A model generated the notes under the pieces. It did no database searches and had not been told where the DNA came from. It saw only the letters and a program-made list of their open reading frames with translations. From Trichoderma breve (lineage: Eukaryota; Ascomycota; Sordariomycetes; Hypocreales; Hypocreaceae), in NCBI RefSeq assembly GCF_028502605.1, contig NC_079232.1, positions 5,580,001-5,644,000 on the forward strand: a DNA stretch of 64,000 nucleotides, read 5' to 3'. Shown here in pieces: positions 1 to 12,386 of the stretch. Position 1 is the stretch's first letter; each line of letters starts with the position of its first letter. A program made the position numbers and the translations under genes.

Positions 1-11
1 CATTATACAGA

Positions 12-732
12 ATGGCCCCTCGTGCGCATTCCAAGACCTCGCGTGTCCCTCGTCGACCCTTCGAGTCTGCTCGTCTGTCAGTATTCACCGGCCACTGAAC
101 TTAGAGCATGGCTCTGTTCAAGTCGATTGTGACAAGGAAACTGACATGTTTTCATCAGGGACTCGGAGCTGAAGCTCGTCGGTGAATATGGCCTGCGCAA
201 CAAGCGTGAGGTCTGGCGAGTCGGTTTGACTCTGTCCAAGATCCGTCGTGCTGCCCGGTAAGTTTTTGTTGCCGTAGCCACCTCGAAGCGGTTTTCAAAC
301 TAATGGTCAATTCCTTGCAGTCAGCTTCTTACCCTCGACGAGAAGGACCCCAAGCGACTTTTCGAAGGCAATGCCCTGATTCGCCGTCTCGTCCGTGTCG
401 GTGTCCTCGACGAGTCTCGCATGAAGCTCGATTACGTGCTCGCCCTGAAGATTGAGGATTTCTTGGAGCGCCGCCTGCAGACCTGCGTCTACAAGCTCGG
501 CCTTGCCAAGTCCATCCACCACGCCCGTGTTCTGATCCGCCAGCGCCACATCCGCGTCGGCAAGCAGATCGTCAATGTTCCCTCTTTCATTGTCCGTCTC
601 GACTCCCAGAAGCACATTGACTTCGCCTTGACCTCACCATTCGGCAGCGGCCGTGCTGGTCGTGTCCGCAGAAAGAAGGCCAAGGCCGCCGAGAAGGGCG
701 AGGATGGCGAGGAGGAGGAGGATGACGAGTAA
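12..732 (+). CDS. RPS9: 40S ribosomal protein S9 (uS4)
   Basis: Structural protein of the small ribosomal subunit that binds 18S rRNA. Exons 12-76, 159-257 and 321-732 give 191 residues. The start [22 protein letters not shown] and the joined core ([21 protein letters not shown], then [20 protein letters not shown]) are collinear with the eukaryotic uS4 family. The S4 RNA-binding domain lies around residues 105-170 ([20 protein letters not shown] onward). The tail is a family-typical acidic/basic run ending in EEEEDDE. Introns 77-158 (GTCAGT...CAG) and 258-320 (GTAAGT...CAG) keep frame. An AG lies one base before the ATG (position 10), so a 5'UTR intron probably ends there; this is an inference because its donor is outside the window. 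It converges with SLU7. Family identity is very secure. Confidence 0.97.
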
Positions 733-945
733 ATGCATCACATATTGTGCTAATGACTCTCCTACATAAGAAGCTGGTGGTGACTGAAGGATATCACAAG
801 CAGGGGAAAAAAGGTTTCTCTTCCTAGCTTTCGGCGTTGGCCAAAGGATACAATGGAATGATTTAAAAAAAAAAAAACATGAAAACGTAATTTCCACAGG
901 GATTTGACATGCCGTTCGTGAAAATGGAATCCCACGTCAGCTGTG

Positions 946-951
946 AATAAA
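946..951 (+). terminator. candidate poly(A) signal for RPS9
   Basis: An AATAAA hexamer lies about 215 bases after the RPS9 stop codon, in the 334-bp gap (733-1066) between the convergent RPS9 and SLU7 genes. The gap also has an A-run near 866-877 and no other recognisable feature. Use as the RPS9 3' end is inferred from position only. Confidence 0.35.
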
Positions 952-1066
952 GTACATTTTGATGTCCGTAAAATGTCTGGCGAGGGTATTGGTTATGTAA
1001 AGAAATATGTATATGCAAAAAGATCGCTAACAATGGCGATTAGGTTTATATACAAAGTGATGTCCT

Positions 1067-2464
1067 TCAGCTTAAGAGCTCGTCTGTGCCTAGCAATTTT
1101 GCCATCGGATCCTGGGCAACGGTTCTCTTTCGGCGGTACTCATCCATTTCGGCTTCCGAGACCCCATTCATCATCTCTGCCTGAGTACGCTTTTTGGTCT
1201 TGGCGCTTTCGTTCGTTGATTCTGGTTCAGGCTCTTCTTTCTCCGTAGGCACCGGTTCAGCCTCCTGATCCAATGCAGGAGCACCAAATCGCTGACGCTC
1301 GGCAGCCTCCCATGCTTCTTTGCCTTCTTCGCCAGTACAATAACTGTTCTTGATGAACGAGTGACAGCATGCATAGCCCCATTTGAAATTTGACCACCAG
1401 CTGCCCCAGACAGATGTATGGTTGTTGATCAGGGTATCCTCCACGTATTTTGATTTTGCGCTCCTGAGAGGGGCTCCCTTGATAAGACCTGCCTCATCGT
1501 ACTCAACAAACGTTTCAGATTCCGCAATGGCCATATTGCGCAGTGCGGCCGGCATTGCTTTATGCCCATCGCTCCCGTACTTGTCCAAGAGTTTTTGTTC
1601 TCGCTCCATGCGCTTCTGCTCTGCCTCTTCCGCTTGCTTCTTACGGTAGAAGGCACCGGCCGTTGGATTGGCTTGCAAGTGTTGTGATGTATCACCGCTT
1701 TTCTCTTGTGCTTCCCACGCATACCTTTGCGCCTTTTCGAAGTCACCAGCATCACCAGAGGATCTCATGAAGCCTTCTTCTGCAAATAAATCGGCTGCTT
1801 TGTCTGCCGTTGCGCCTGAATTGACGAGTGCTCTGGTTTTGGGGTCATACTTTGCAGATTCCAAGTCAAGATTGAGGAGATACTTGGCAGTGTCTTCTCG
1901 TATTCTAAGTTGTCTGGTTGCCGTGCTTTGATGCTTGCTCATGTCGTTTTCTTCAGCATATTTATCGCCGTCATCCTTCTCGTCGTCATCGTCGCCATCG
2001 GTGGTTTTTTTGGCTTGTTTTCGTAGATCCTCCATTTGGTTGTAGTCGTCGATTACTTTGCGGTATTCTCTAGCATCGTACCCGTTCCAGCGATCTCGCT
2101 TTGCATCCCACCCAAGGTTGACATCTTGAATAATTTCGTCTGCCTGAATATCCTTGCCCGTCCACTTGGCACCCTTTGCTCGTGGTCGGCTCAGACAGTC
2201 TTTGGCTTTATGTGTCATTGAACCGCAGTTTTCGCAGGCACCTTTCCGGTACTTTGTCGCGGCTGGTCCAGCCTTCTTCCCACGATCGTACCATTGCGAC
2301 TTTTCATTCTTCTCTTCGCGACGCTGATGCTTGAGGTAATCATTGTCATCACCTTCTTCGCCAGCATAAAATGGCCGTTTGCTAATGAAAGATGGGATGT
2401 AAATGTTCTCCTCCTTGGAGGCGGCGCCTGTTTCCGATTTTCGAGGCGGCGGCGGCGGCGGCAT
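1067..2464 (-). CDS. SLU7: Pre-mRNA-splicing factor SLU7
   Basis: Second-step splicing factor that helps select the 3' splice site in the nuclear spliceosome. The single exon encodes 465 residues from the ATG at 2464. The start is the first ATG of the frame and gives [11 protein letters not shown], followed by the conserved [13 protein letters not shown]. The frame stays open another 52 codons upstream but only with non-ATG codons, so that part is taken as 5'UTR. The CCHC zinc knuckle ([18 protein letters not shown]) is at about residues 77-95, followed by the family hallmark [15 protein letters not shown]. The C-terminal block [19 protein letters not shown] is also a SLU7 signature. The polyproline start comes from a GGC/GGN triplet run near 2450-2463. 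It is divergent to REV3, with which it shares a 349-bp intergenic promoter. Confidence 0.95.
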   Translation of the reverse strand: MPPPPPPRKSETGAASKEENIYIPSFISKRPFYAGEEGDDNDYLKHQRREEKNEKSQWYDRGKKAGPAATKYRKGACENCGSMTHKAKDCLSRPRAKGAKWTGKDIQADEIIQDVNLGWDAKRDRWNGYDAREYRKVIDDYNQMEDLRKQAKKTTDGDDDDEKDDGDKYAEENDMSKHQSTATRQLRIREDTAKYLLNLDLESAKYDPKTRALVNSGATADKAADLFAEEGFMRSSGDAGDFEKAQRYAWEAQEKSGDTSQHLQANPTAGAFYRKKQAEEAEQKRMEREQKLLDKYGSDGHKAMPAALRNMAIAESETFVEYDEAGLIKGAPLRSAKSKYVEDTLINNHTSVWGSWWSNFKWGYACCHSFIKNSYCTGEEGKEAWEAAERQRFGAPALDQEAEPVPTEKEEPEPESTNESAKTKKRTQAEMMNGVSEAEMDEYRRKRTVAQDPMAKLLGTDELLS

Positions 2465-2813
2465 GGTTCTTGAGAGAGCGGGATGATATGAAGGTAAAGC
2501 CGATTCTTTTTTGCAAGATCCAAGGTGCAACGGAAGGGAGCGGGATGATATGTGTGATGTATCGACTTTGTGAAGAAACGGGACAAGCTCAGAAAGGTTG
2601 AGATCTTGGTCGCGAAACAAGCATCTCGAATGTCAGTAAAGCGGATTGATAGGCCATTATCAGCACGTGATCACGCGCTTGAGAAACCCCACCAATGACG
2701 CGAGTTGACACGCCTCTTTCTTGAGCTTGTGATAATCGCGAAGCAATGCAATCGTCCACTCTCCGGCTGTTCTCGAGTCAAGCGTAGTCCTATGGATCTG
2801 TTCGCTGAGAAGA
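2465..2813. promoter_or_regulatory. shared promoter region between SLU7 and REV3
   Basis: This 349-bp stretch separates the divergent start codons of SLU7 (minus) and REV3 (plus). I see no canonical TATA box, consistent with housekeeping-type promoters. It must contain both promoters unless the transcripts overlap, so co-expression of the two genes is possible but is only an inference. Confidence 0.5.
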
Positions 2814-5800
2814 ATGGGCTTGTTCCGCCTCCGTCTGAATTGTATTGATCATTACCAAGCGCTACCAAGTAGGCATGATCCGCCACTTCGCAATGACACC
2901 CAGGAAGCCCCGCCCTTGAATGCCACCAGAGTTCCCGTTATTCGGATATTTGGTTCAACCGAGTTCGGCCAGAAGGTTTGCGCTCATGTGCATGGGGTAT
3001 TTCCTTATCTATATGTGGAATACGATGGCGACTTGGATCAAGATGCAGGTGAGCTGTGCATTGTAGCGCCCGCCTACCTTGTTGCTAAAAGATGCCGTCT
3101 ATAGTTGGGGCGTTTATATACCGCCTACACCTCTCCATAGATCATGCGCTGGGCATAAGTTACCGACGCGATCAATATGGAGACAAGGTGAAGTATGTTG
3201 CGCGGATCACACTGGTGAAAGGAATACCATTCTATGGGTACTCTGTCGGCTATAAGCCCTTCCTCAAGATCTACATGTTCAATCCTCTTGTGATGACACG
3301 GTTGGCGGATCTACTTCAGCAAGGCGTTATCTTGAAGCGAAAGTTTCAGCCCTATGAAGCACATCTCCAGTATCTCCTCCAGTTCATGGTCGACTACAAC
3401 CTATATGGATGTGATTATATCGAATCGTCGCAAACGTATTTCAGATTTCCAGTTCCTGCACACGATGCGAATAGTCCCACGTCTTCACATTCCTGGAATG
3501 AGCACACTGTTCCGGCTGCGTTCGTCACGAATGAACTCACACTCCCGCGAGAAAGTTATTGTTCGATTGAAGTCGATATCGCTGCCCAAAGTATCGCCAA
3601 CAGAGGAAAGGTCCAGGAGCGACGACTTCACCATGACTTTACCGAGTTTATAAACCCCCCAGCCGGGGATTTAAAGCTTGTCTCTAGTATGGCTGGACTT
3701 TGGAAGGCCGAGGCTCGAAGGCGCCAACGTCAAATTCCATCCGACAAGACGCTTACCCAGCATTCCGGATCTTCTTTTCCACGAGAGGCCCTAGTGTCGA
3801 TGTCGGCGGCGGACTCTCGATTATCCCAACTGCAGGCTTGGATGCATGAAGAAGAGTATCGCCAAAAGGTAGAATTCTTGATTTCCAAAGAAAGAGAGCA
3901 ATGCTACGAGTCAGAGTTAAGCCTAGATACCTTTTTGAAACCGTTACTCCAGGAAAGCTCCATTAAAACAGCGTTACAGTCTGTTGAAGATCTCTACCCT
4001 TATAATATATTGCCTATACTTGGGCTCTCTCCCAATGCAGCACAGCCAAACAAGGATCCTAGTAGCAGTATCGAGGTCGATGAAGCGAAACTTCAGCTAT
4101 CTCAGCTAGATGAAGATGACCTTCTCGCAGCGGATTCGGATGCATCCGATTTAGAACAATTAGAACAAGAGATTGGAAAGGAGCATGGGGATGAACCAAT
4201 GAAAATTATCGATCACTTGTCACTTAACCCCAGGAGGGTGGAATTCAACAAAAAGTCCGAAACTGTGGGATTCAACATGCGGATCCTAGGGGTTGTTGAA
4301 AGCGGTTTTTCAATTGGCCAGATCCCACGAATCCCGTTACCATCTAGGCTTGTTGAAGCAGCGCAGCGCAACCACCTTACCCATAAACGTGGTGGAAGGG
4401 CTGTGACGAGTCAAGGGATCAAAGCAGTCAACAAACGGACGGCATCGTGGCCACCGAACGACGACAACTTTACCAAAAAGGCTAAACATAGTGCTGCATC
4501 CGCGGAGAAATCCTCGTCCCTCTTAGGAGGCGCAGATGAACCAAGCTTTCTTTACCAACCACAACCTTTGTCTCAATCTACCAGCATTCCCCGGTTATCG
4601 CAGCGCAATTTCAAGGAGGAGGGATCCAAAGCTTTTGGCCACGTTGTGACTTATGCTATCCCTCCACCCTCTGCTGCCGATGTTACCTGGAATAGCGAAC
4701 ATGACCTACCAGAAGTCATATACCAGGATGCCTTCTATAGCAATGAGAAAGACCTTTCATTGCGACGGCGGGAATATGCCGGTAAGGAGTTTCAGCTCAT
4801 CAGTGATACCCTACCATTCCTACCCGAGTTTGACCCAACCGGCAATTCTTCACAAGTCTGGAGCCAAAATGCCGAGACAGGGCTCTCCCAGAAAGTTCGC
4901 ATGAGGCACGCAGACCAGCGACTGAAGAAGCTCTGCTCGTGGAGAAGCTGGGAGATTGCGCAACCCCCTCCTTCATACGAAGAAGTTGCCGGGTGGTTGG
5001 TTCGGAATGATGCTGCCGCCGTCACAACACCCAAACCAAAATTGAGCCGCCCATGGCTCTCTCAAATAGACGGGCCAACGCCAAAGTCCAAGTATGACTT
5101 TAAGTATAGCCAAAAACAACCTTCATCGGCTGTACCGCATGAGGCTCAATACATGAGCACGATGAGCCTCGAAATTCATGTAAACACAAGAGGGAACTTC
5201 GTCCCCAATCCTGAGGAGGACGAGATACAGTGCATTTTTTGGCACTGGAAAGACGACGAGGCAATGGGTAACGCTGCACGTGAATTGCCAGGATCATCCA
5301 AGTCTGGGATCCTTGTTCTCTCCCACGACGATGTTCTAGCTAGCCAAGTGAGAAACGTGGTTCCCGACGAAGTCTTTCAAGAGTCATCAGAGTTGGATCT
5401 ACTTAATCGAATGGTTGAGATTGTCAGATTTTATGACCCAGATATACTAACTGGTTACGAAGTCCACGGGGGCTCATGGGGCTACCTAATTGAACGGGGA
5501 AGGCTAAAGTATGATTACGACCTTTGCAATGAATTTTCCAGGATGAAGGCACAATCAAAAGGCCGTTTTGGAAAGGATAGCGATCAATGGGGCTTCAATA
5601 CGACCTCGACGATTCGGGTAACGGGAAGGCACATGATCAATATATGGAGAGCCATGCGTGGTGAAGTAAATCTTCTCCAGTATACCATGGAAAATGTGGT
5701 ATGGCATCTTTTGCAGCGTCGAATACCACATTATTCGTGGAAGTCTCTCACGTCCTGGTATCGCAGCGGCAAAGTGCAGGACTTGACCAGGCTTCTGAAA

Positions 5801-7678
5801 TACTATCGGACACGGACTAGACTGGACCTGGAGATTCTTGAATCCAACGAACTAATCTCGAGGACTAGCGAGCAGGCAAGGCTTCTTGGCGTCGACTTCT
5901 TCTCCGTGTTCTCCCGTGGCTCGCAGTTCAAGGTTGAATCTATCATGTTTAGGATTGCAAAGCCAGAGAACTTCATCCTAGTCTCTCCGAGTCGAAAGCA
6001 AGTTGGCCAACAGAATGCTCTCGAGTGCTTGCCATTGGTAATGGAGCCTCAGAGTGCCTTTTACAGCAGCCCTCTGCTTGTGCTTGATTTCCAAAGTCTG
6101 TACCCTAGCGTTATGATTGCGTATAATTATTGCTACTCGACTTTCTTGGGGCGCATCACGGATTGGCGCGGTAAGAGTAAGATGGGTTTTGCCGAGTATA
6201 AAAGACAAGATGGCCTATTGAGCTTGTTGGAAGATCACATCAATATCGCTCCAAATGGGATGATGTTTGTGAAACCCGAGGTTCGGAGATCTCTGCTCGC
6301 CAAGATGTTAACGGAAATCTTGGAGACGAGAATAATGGTCAAGAGCGGGATGAAGCAAGACAAAGATGATAAAGCTCTACAGCAGCTGTTGAACAACAGG
6401 CAGCTTGCCTTGAAGTTGCTCGCTAATGTCACCTATGGCTACACGTCGGCCTCGTTCTCGGGTCGGATGCCGTGCTCGGAAATTGCGGACAGCATTGTAC
6501 AAACTGGCCGCGAGACGCTGGAGAGAGCTACTGCTTATATTCATTCGGTGGAGCGATGGGGCGCCGAGGTGGTGTATGGAGATACTGACAGTCTTTTCAT
6601 CTACCTCAAAGGGCGATCAAGAGATGAAGCTTTTGTAATCGGACAAGAGATTGCCCAGGCCATCACAGAAAGGAACCCGAAACCAATCAAGCTCAAATTC
6701 GAAAAGGTCTACCACCCTTGCGTACTACTTGCCAAAAAACGCTATGTTGGGTACAAGTACGAGAGCAAGGATCAGGCAAAGCCCGAGTTTGACGCCAAAG
6801 GGATAGAAACTGTCCGCCGTGACGGGACTCCGGCGGAGCAGAAAATCGAGGAGAGGGCCTTGAGGCTCCTCTTTGAGACGTCAGACCTGAGCCAAGTCAA
6901 GGATTACTTTCAGAAGCAATGCGAAAAGATGATGCGTGGCAAAGTATCAATTCAAGACTTTTGCTTTGCCAAAGAAGTCCGTCTCGGTTCCTACGCTGAG
7001 AATGGCCTACCACCTGCAGGAGCAATGATTAGTGCAAGGAAGATGTTGCAAGATGCCAGAGCAGAGCCGCAGTATGGCGAACGAGTCCCGTATGTGGTAA
7101 TCACTGGAGCGCCAGGTGCTCGGCTCATCGATCGATGTGTCTCGCCAGAGGAGCTTCTCCGCAACCCTCACTGGCAGCTGGATGCAGATTACTACATCTC
7201 CAAAAACCTGATACCTCCGCTGGAGCGCATATTTAACCTTGTTGGCGCCAACGTGAGGCAGTGGTACGACACGATGCCAAAGATACGGCGCATTCACCGG
7301 ACCCAAGGGGCGGGACATAAGAAGCGGACGTTAGAGGCATACATGCAGTCGGTAAACTGCATGGTCTGCGGAAGGAAAATCGCCGGCACCACGGAGTCAT
7401 CGCTGTGCCGCTTCTGCCTTGCCGGGATACCTGCCTCGCTGCTGGCGCTGCAATCGAGACTCACAGAAGCGGAGCGCAAATACGACGAGACACTACGTGT
7501 ATGCCAAAGCTGTGAAGGGATCAGCCCTCTGCAAGAGGTCACATGTGATAGCCATGACTGCCCCGTGTTCTGGACTCGCACGAAGCTGAAGACCAAGATG
7601 CTTCACGAGCAAGCGGTGACGACACCCATGATCAACGAGTTGAATACCAAGATGGGAGGCGTTTCGCTGAATTGGTAG
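2814..7678 (+). CDS. REV3: DNA polymerase zeta catalytic subunit
   Basis: B-family polymerase that extends from DNA lesions in error-prone translesion synthesis, together with REV7 and the POL31/POL32 subunits. Exons 2814-3048 and 3105-7678 give 1602 residues; the intron is GTGAGC...TATAG. The start MGLFRLRLNCIDHYQALPSR matches the REV3 amino terminus, and the second exon continues VGAFIYRLHLSIDHALGISY. Palm motifs are intact: DFQSLYPSVMIAYNY from about residue 1073, ANVTYGYTSASFSGRMP, and YGDTDS at about 1236-1241 with both catalytic aspartates. Two C-terminal cysteine clusters follow: CMVCG...CRFC from about residue 1497, and CQSC...CDSHDC. The second is the likely Fe-S/POL31-binding CysB motif. 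Length fits fungal REV3 (yeast about 1500). Confidence 0.96.
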
Positions 7679-8006
7679 CATAGTCGCCCAAGAACCCGAA
7701 GGATAATACACATATGCTGGTTCACTAACAGAAGCTGGCATGCCACTAGATGAATGGGCAATTTGTCTATACTATTGATGCTTCCCCTGCCTAAACGCCA
7801 GCGCTAATTACAAAAAACTAAATCATCCTACTTAGGTAGCCTAAGATTTGCTCTGCGCGCTTTCAACCTATGTAGTTCCCTTTCCGTTCTATCCGTCTTG
7901 TACAAGTATATCTATAATAATAATAAAAAGAGAGGAAGATGAAAATGCTCGGCATTAAAAGCTTGAGTGTTGAAGATAACCAGGAATAGACGCAACCTGC
8001 CAGATT
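7679..8006. other. 3' intergenic region between REV3 and NVJ2-like gene
   Basis: Convergent 328-bp gap. It contains a perfect 6-bp-arm hairpin, CTTAGG-TAG-CCTAAG, at 7831-7845, and an AT-rich stretch with AATAATAATAAAA near 7915-7928 that could serve 3'-end formation of either gene. No open frame of note is present. Confidence 0.5.
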
Positions 8007-10923
8007 CTAGTCATCCACCATCCATGCGGAATAATCGTCATCGTCATTCGGTTCTGGCAGAGCTGATGGACTTGGTGGAATGGGCCGGCTAGCGGGATGA
8101 GAAGTCCCTGCTTCCAGGCCGTTAATTGCGTCGCCCGCGGAAACGAGAGGTGTAGATTTGATGCCACTGGTACCGGTATCGTCCTGTTGCTCCATGTCTG
8201 GGAAGTCTCTATTCCAAAGTGCAGTTTGGTGTGCCTCGTCGTCGACCGCGGGAGTGTTAGGCTGTGAGTCGTCTGGCGCAGCAACAATGAGGATATTCGG
8301 GCTATCTTCTTCTTCCTCTTGATGGCTATCCTGTCTCCTTCTCCGGGGCGGGGAAGGGCGTCTCCCCGGCGAAGGCATAGCACCATGGTCATCTTCAGCC
8401 ACAAGGGCAAGCGGATCCTCCAAGATGATAGGAGGGGATCTTCGCTTTGACGTGGGAACGGGCCCTATCTTGGTGCCTCCATTTGTTGGCATCGGAAGTG
8501 GCGTCCCTGGCGGTGGAAGGGGCTGCCCTCGGCCCATGGGCTGGCTCAAGTCGACAGGAGTATTCTTGTCATTGTTCCTCATGGCTTCTCGTTGCCTTTG
8601 GAGAGCATTCCACCCCCATTGCCTTGCTTGCGCGGCTGCATTTGTGACAGCTGCCAAGGTATTCCTCTTTTGTGCTGTCACCTCACCATCGAGAGAGGTT
8701 GCGGCATGGGGAGGTTCCCGCTTTTGGAACAGGTTACGGCTAAATGAGCCTGCCTGGGATTTCAGTGAGCTGGCGGTAGACGTCCGAGAGAGATCTGGCT
8801 CAGAACCCATTGTCGGTCCAGAGATTGACGCCGCATATTGTTGCAGTGGTTGGGGCGCGAGCTTGTGGTCGGCATTCATATCATCGTCCGTGTTAGAGTT
8901 GAGGTGCAGTTCTTTTGAAGAAGAGGATGACCGCCTAGAGACTAGAGTGGACTGTGACGCCTTTTTGGTTATCGGTAGCGGTCCTGGTGAGGCATCTTGG
9001 GATCTGGAGCGCAATGCCGCCATATGGTTCATGGCATAGTCTGGTGGAGATGTCGAGGGTTTGAACAGATCAGCATGGGCTATTTCTGTTCCGACAATGG
9101 GCTCAGTAGAGGTTTTGACGATCCTAGGAGAATGGACCGGGGCTGGGGGTGCAAGATCCACGCTGGTTGATGACGCCAGACCCGACAAAGGAGTCCCTAG
9201 CCTGTCTGCCTTCTTCTCAAGAGGGCTGGGCGCTGGCTCTAGAGGGTCAATTACTGTCATCCCTTGGCTCTTCTCTATGGATTGAGCATCGTCAGAGGGT
9301 TGGACAACGCCGGCATCGACAACATCTGGTATTTCACCATCGCCAGCTTGGGCCAAGGGTTCGGTAGGCTGTGAAGAGAAGGACTTGACTGCGTCGTCCC
9401 CTTCAAATATTCCACCTCTCAAATGCTTGTGTTCCGTGTTAAAGAAGGGAACGTCATCCCAGAAAGGCTGAACTAACGTCTCAGCAAAGACTTCCTTGAT
9501 GCGATTTTCTATCTGACGCGTGATGACGGTATAGGTGATTTGTCTCGAGCTGACAATGGGCTCGATGGTCATTTCCAACTTTGGCATCGTCTGGAAGGAG
9601 AACCATATTCTGTTGCTGGGGGGCGGTTTGATTTTAAACAGAACATGGCCTTCCAGCCTGCGAAGAACCACGGCCAGAATCAGGTTTACTTCTCGAACTT
9701 TGAACCTCGCCCCCAAATCGATCCTCGCTGTAGCAGCAACCTCAATCCGAAAGCTCCCGGTGTATCTCAGGTCAGCCTCTACAACACATTCACCCTCGAC
9801 GTTGAGATCTTTGAGTTTCAGATTGGCGAGGTATGGCGCAGCATCTCCGGTGTCTATTTGTTGGATCTTGATGTTGGTGAGGAACGAAGGTGTTTTGACG
9901 CGCGAGATCTTTTTGGTGATTTTTTCGTGGATAAATGATTCCAGGTCTCGGGTCTTGTACACGCCCAGGAAAATCCTACCAATGAGTGCGTTAATCCAGC
10001 GAAAGTGCGACTGGTCTTCCGACGAATGTAGCTTCTGTACGAGCGAAATGATGGATTTGAGGTCAAAGTGTTTGGGGACTGGCGCAATTTGTTCGACACC
10101 GAATGTATGCTGTTGGTTTTTCAGCATGGCAAAGTAGAAATCCTCCTTGGCCGAGCAATTTTCGGAAAACAAGTAGAACGGCTTAGATCCCTGATTGTCC
10201 GGCGTATGATCGGGTTCGTTGGCTTTTCGCGTCAGAGAGATTGCGTTTCGTTTGATGAAGAGTTCGCCTTCGGGTGTAACATCGCCTCCCGAATATATTC
10301 CTATTCTGTGGTGTGCTAGAGAAATCACATGTCGCACTTCGAGCTGCTCCTCGTCGTCGAATAACATTAGATGCCCGTGTCTGCGGTTGGTCAATACGAG
10401 GAAGGTGTTTGGTGAAGGATAAGATGTGTGGAAAAGCGTACCTGAGCACCACGTAAAAGACATTGCCCGCCTTCTTGGGCCGTTGGCTAACGCTGCTGTT
10501 ATTTTCCATGGAATTTGCGGCAGCCTTGCGATCGAAGATACTCCTGTACATTGTCTGGTAGACGCTTGGACTGGTTGGAGTCACGGTGGCCGAGCCGATG
10601 GGTGTTGAGCGCTCCACGGGCTTTGCGTTGATGCCCATGGGAATGTATTCACGGCAGACTGCAAAGTATCCGGCGGCGACATCGATATCGGTGTTTGCTC
10701 TCTTGGATTCGCTGTTATTCCTCTCCCTCCTAGCTTCGTCAAGTGCAGTTGTGTCATCGCCGGGATGGACAATATCGCCCTCATCTTGGTCATCTTGGAT
10801 GCCGAGGACGCGCTGGTAGGGTAGATTATAGTATCCCAAGAACAAAATCGAAGCAACCAGCAAAGGGACAAAGGTCACGCCGCCAACAAGGTAGGCTACT
10901 AGAATCGTGGTCCAGGCAGCCAT
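8007..10923 (-). CDS. SMP-domain lipid-transfer protein, NVJ2-like
   Basis: Predicted membrane-contact-site protein that moves lipids between the ER and another membrane, as described for yeast Nvj2. Exons 10923-10442 and 10380-8007 join at GTGCTCAG|A to give VVLRHGHLML and 951 residues. The amino terminus has one hydrophobic segment (about residues 5-32, ILVAYLVGGVTFVPLLVASI). A PH-like region follows at about 150-270 (VFYVVLRHGHLMLFDDEEQL). The SMP domain spans about 305-500, from HFRWINALIGRIFLGVYKTR to FWDDVPFF. The remaining roughly 450 residues are low-complexity, rich in Ser, Pro and charged residues, ending DDDDYSAWMVDD. The domain order TM-PH-SMP is the basis for the NVJ2 assignment. 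The PH part was read from pattern only. The intron is 61 bp. Confidence 0.88.
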
Positions 10924-12386
10924 GGCGAGAGAATGGACGGACAGGCAGCTATAGATCCCACAAGGGACGATAGCGGCCCGCTACAGACGATCAAGGCGAA
11001 AACAACGCGAGGTGGGAAGAAACGATCATTATGCTGCGCTGGGGAAGAAGTCGGTCAAACGATGATAATCAAGCTGTTGCATAGCTTGAAGGTGAGCTGG
11101 CCAGAATGATGCTTGACTTGAGGCTGACCTACGTCATGTGATGCTGGGAACCGGTTAGGTAATGCCGACCCGGGCCGTGTACCCTTCCGACTCATGTACC
11201 GAGCTGCTCAGCGCGATTATGCACTTGAAACAGGTAGTCTCATCAAAGTGGTACTTATTTGTCGCACTTTGCACGGGTACTGCAGCTAGGAGGTTAGCAG
11301 CATTACCCGAAGGCTTAGCACTTGCCTGTACAGGTAGCAGCTGTCAACAAAGACGTTTGAATGAAGTATCCGTGCTGTTCAAGTATAGCTTCAAAAGCAA
11401 TCCTTTTACCTGTAACATCGAGTAAAGCACTGTAGCTAGCCATCTAGTACTTGCTTCAAAGCACAGTCCAGACGTATGACGCAGACGCTATGAGCCATTT
11501 ATAATGAAAGGGCATAGACGAAACTGCCCGTAACGCACATGTCATTGAAGATCCCAGCCATAGGCCGTTGTAGTCTAGTCTAGTGAGTAGCTGCAATGAG
11601 CTACCAAAGTCAGTGGTGGCAACATCCATGGATAAAAGAACTCACCGAAAATATGCTCGTATTCGATTCACTTTATACCTGGGTAAACATTACCTTCCGT
11701 TTCGGTAACATTTCCACTAAAATATCGGAAACTATCAATTTCGAAAGATTTGATCCAGGTCAGGATCTGTGATGCAGCCTTCTCCGTCTACATGTATGTC
11801 CAGTTCTGCCTACCTTTGTTGTTACCCTGTAGTTCTTGGGAAGATTTCAGTGACCGAAAGCAAATGCATACCTACCTAAGTATTTACAACCCTGGGCAGA
11901 TATCAAATCAACAAATACCTACTAGGTACTGACTTAGTATGTAAAAACCATGACAAGGTTCTCTCACACCTATGCCTAGACTTTCCCTCTAGATAGGCGT
12001 TTACAGCCAAGAAGGGGCAACATCAATAATGATCCATGAACAATACATGCTAGCCTTGGCTGCTTTCTGCTTATCTAGAAAGGCAACGGCGCTATGACAT
12101 CTGCCGCCAAAAAGCGCGAGAAACCTGGTGATGGGCTCCCCCACTAAGCTAAAGATCCATGGGCTGACTGGGAACTAGACCGGCCTGTAAAAGCACGCAA
12201 AACTTTTCCTCGTGCTCTTATTCCCTGGCGCGGTCCTAGACTATTTAGTATTTTCTTCTGTCGCTCAACAATTCCCACGGCCTTCTCAACTTTAATTCGA
12301 CATAAACCAGCTGAATCGTTTTGTCTGGCAAATCGCGAGCGCTCTTTGAACAACCAAGTCGTTGAACAACCTTTGGCCGCTCAAAC
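10924..12386. other. intergenic region, NVJ2-like to SSS transporter
   Basis: This 1463-bp region lies between divergent start codons and should hold both promoters. It has several copies of short ACCTA/TAGGTA words (for example 11869-11879 and 11921-11930). No convincing coding frame, tRNA or transposon is seen. Confidence 0.5.

Noticed and set aside
2465..2620. 52-codon N-terminal extension of SLU7
   Set aside because: The frame is open but has no ATG upstream of 2464, and the family begins at the MPPPPP segment.
8425..9039. 204-codon plus-strand frame opposite the NVJ2-like gene
   Set aside because: Antisense to the low-complexity tail; no signals or domain.
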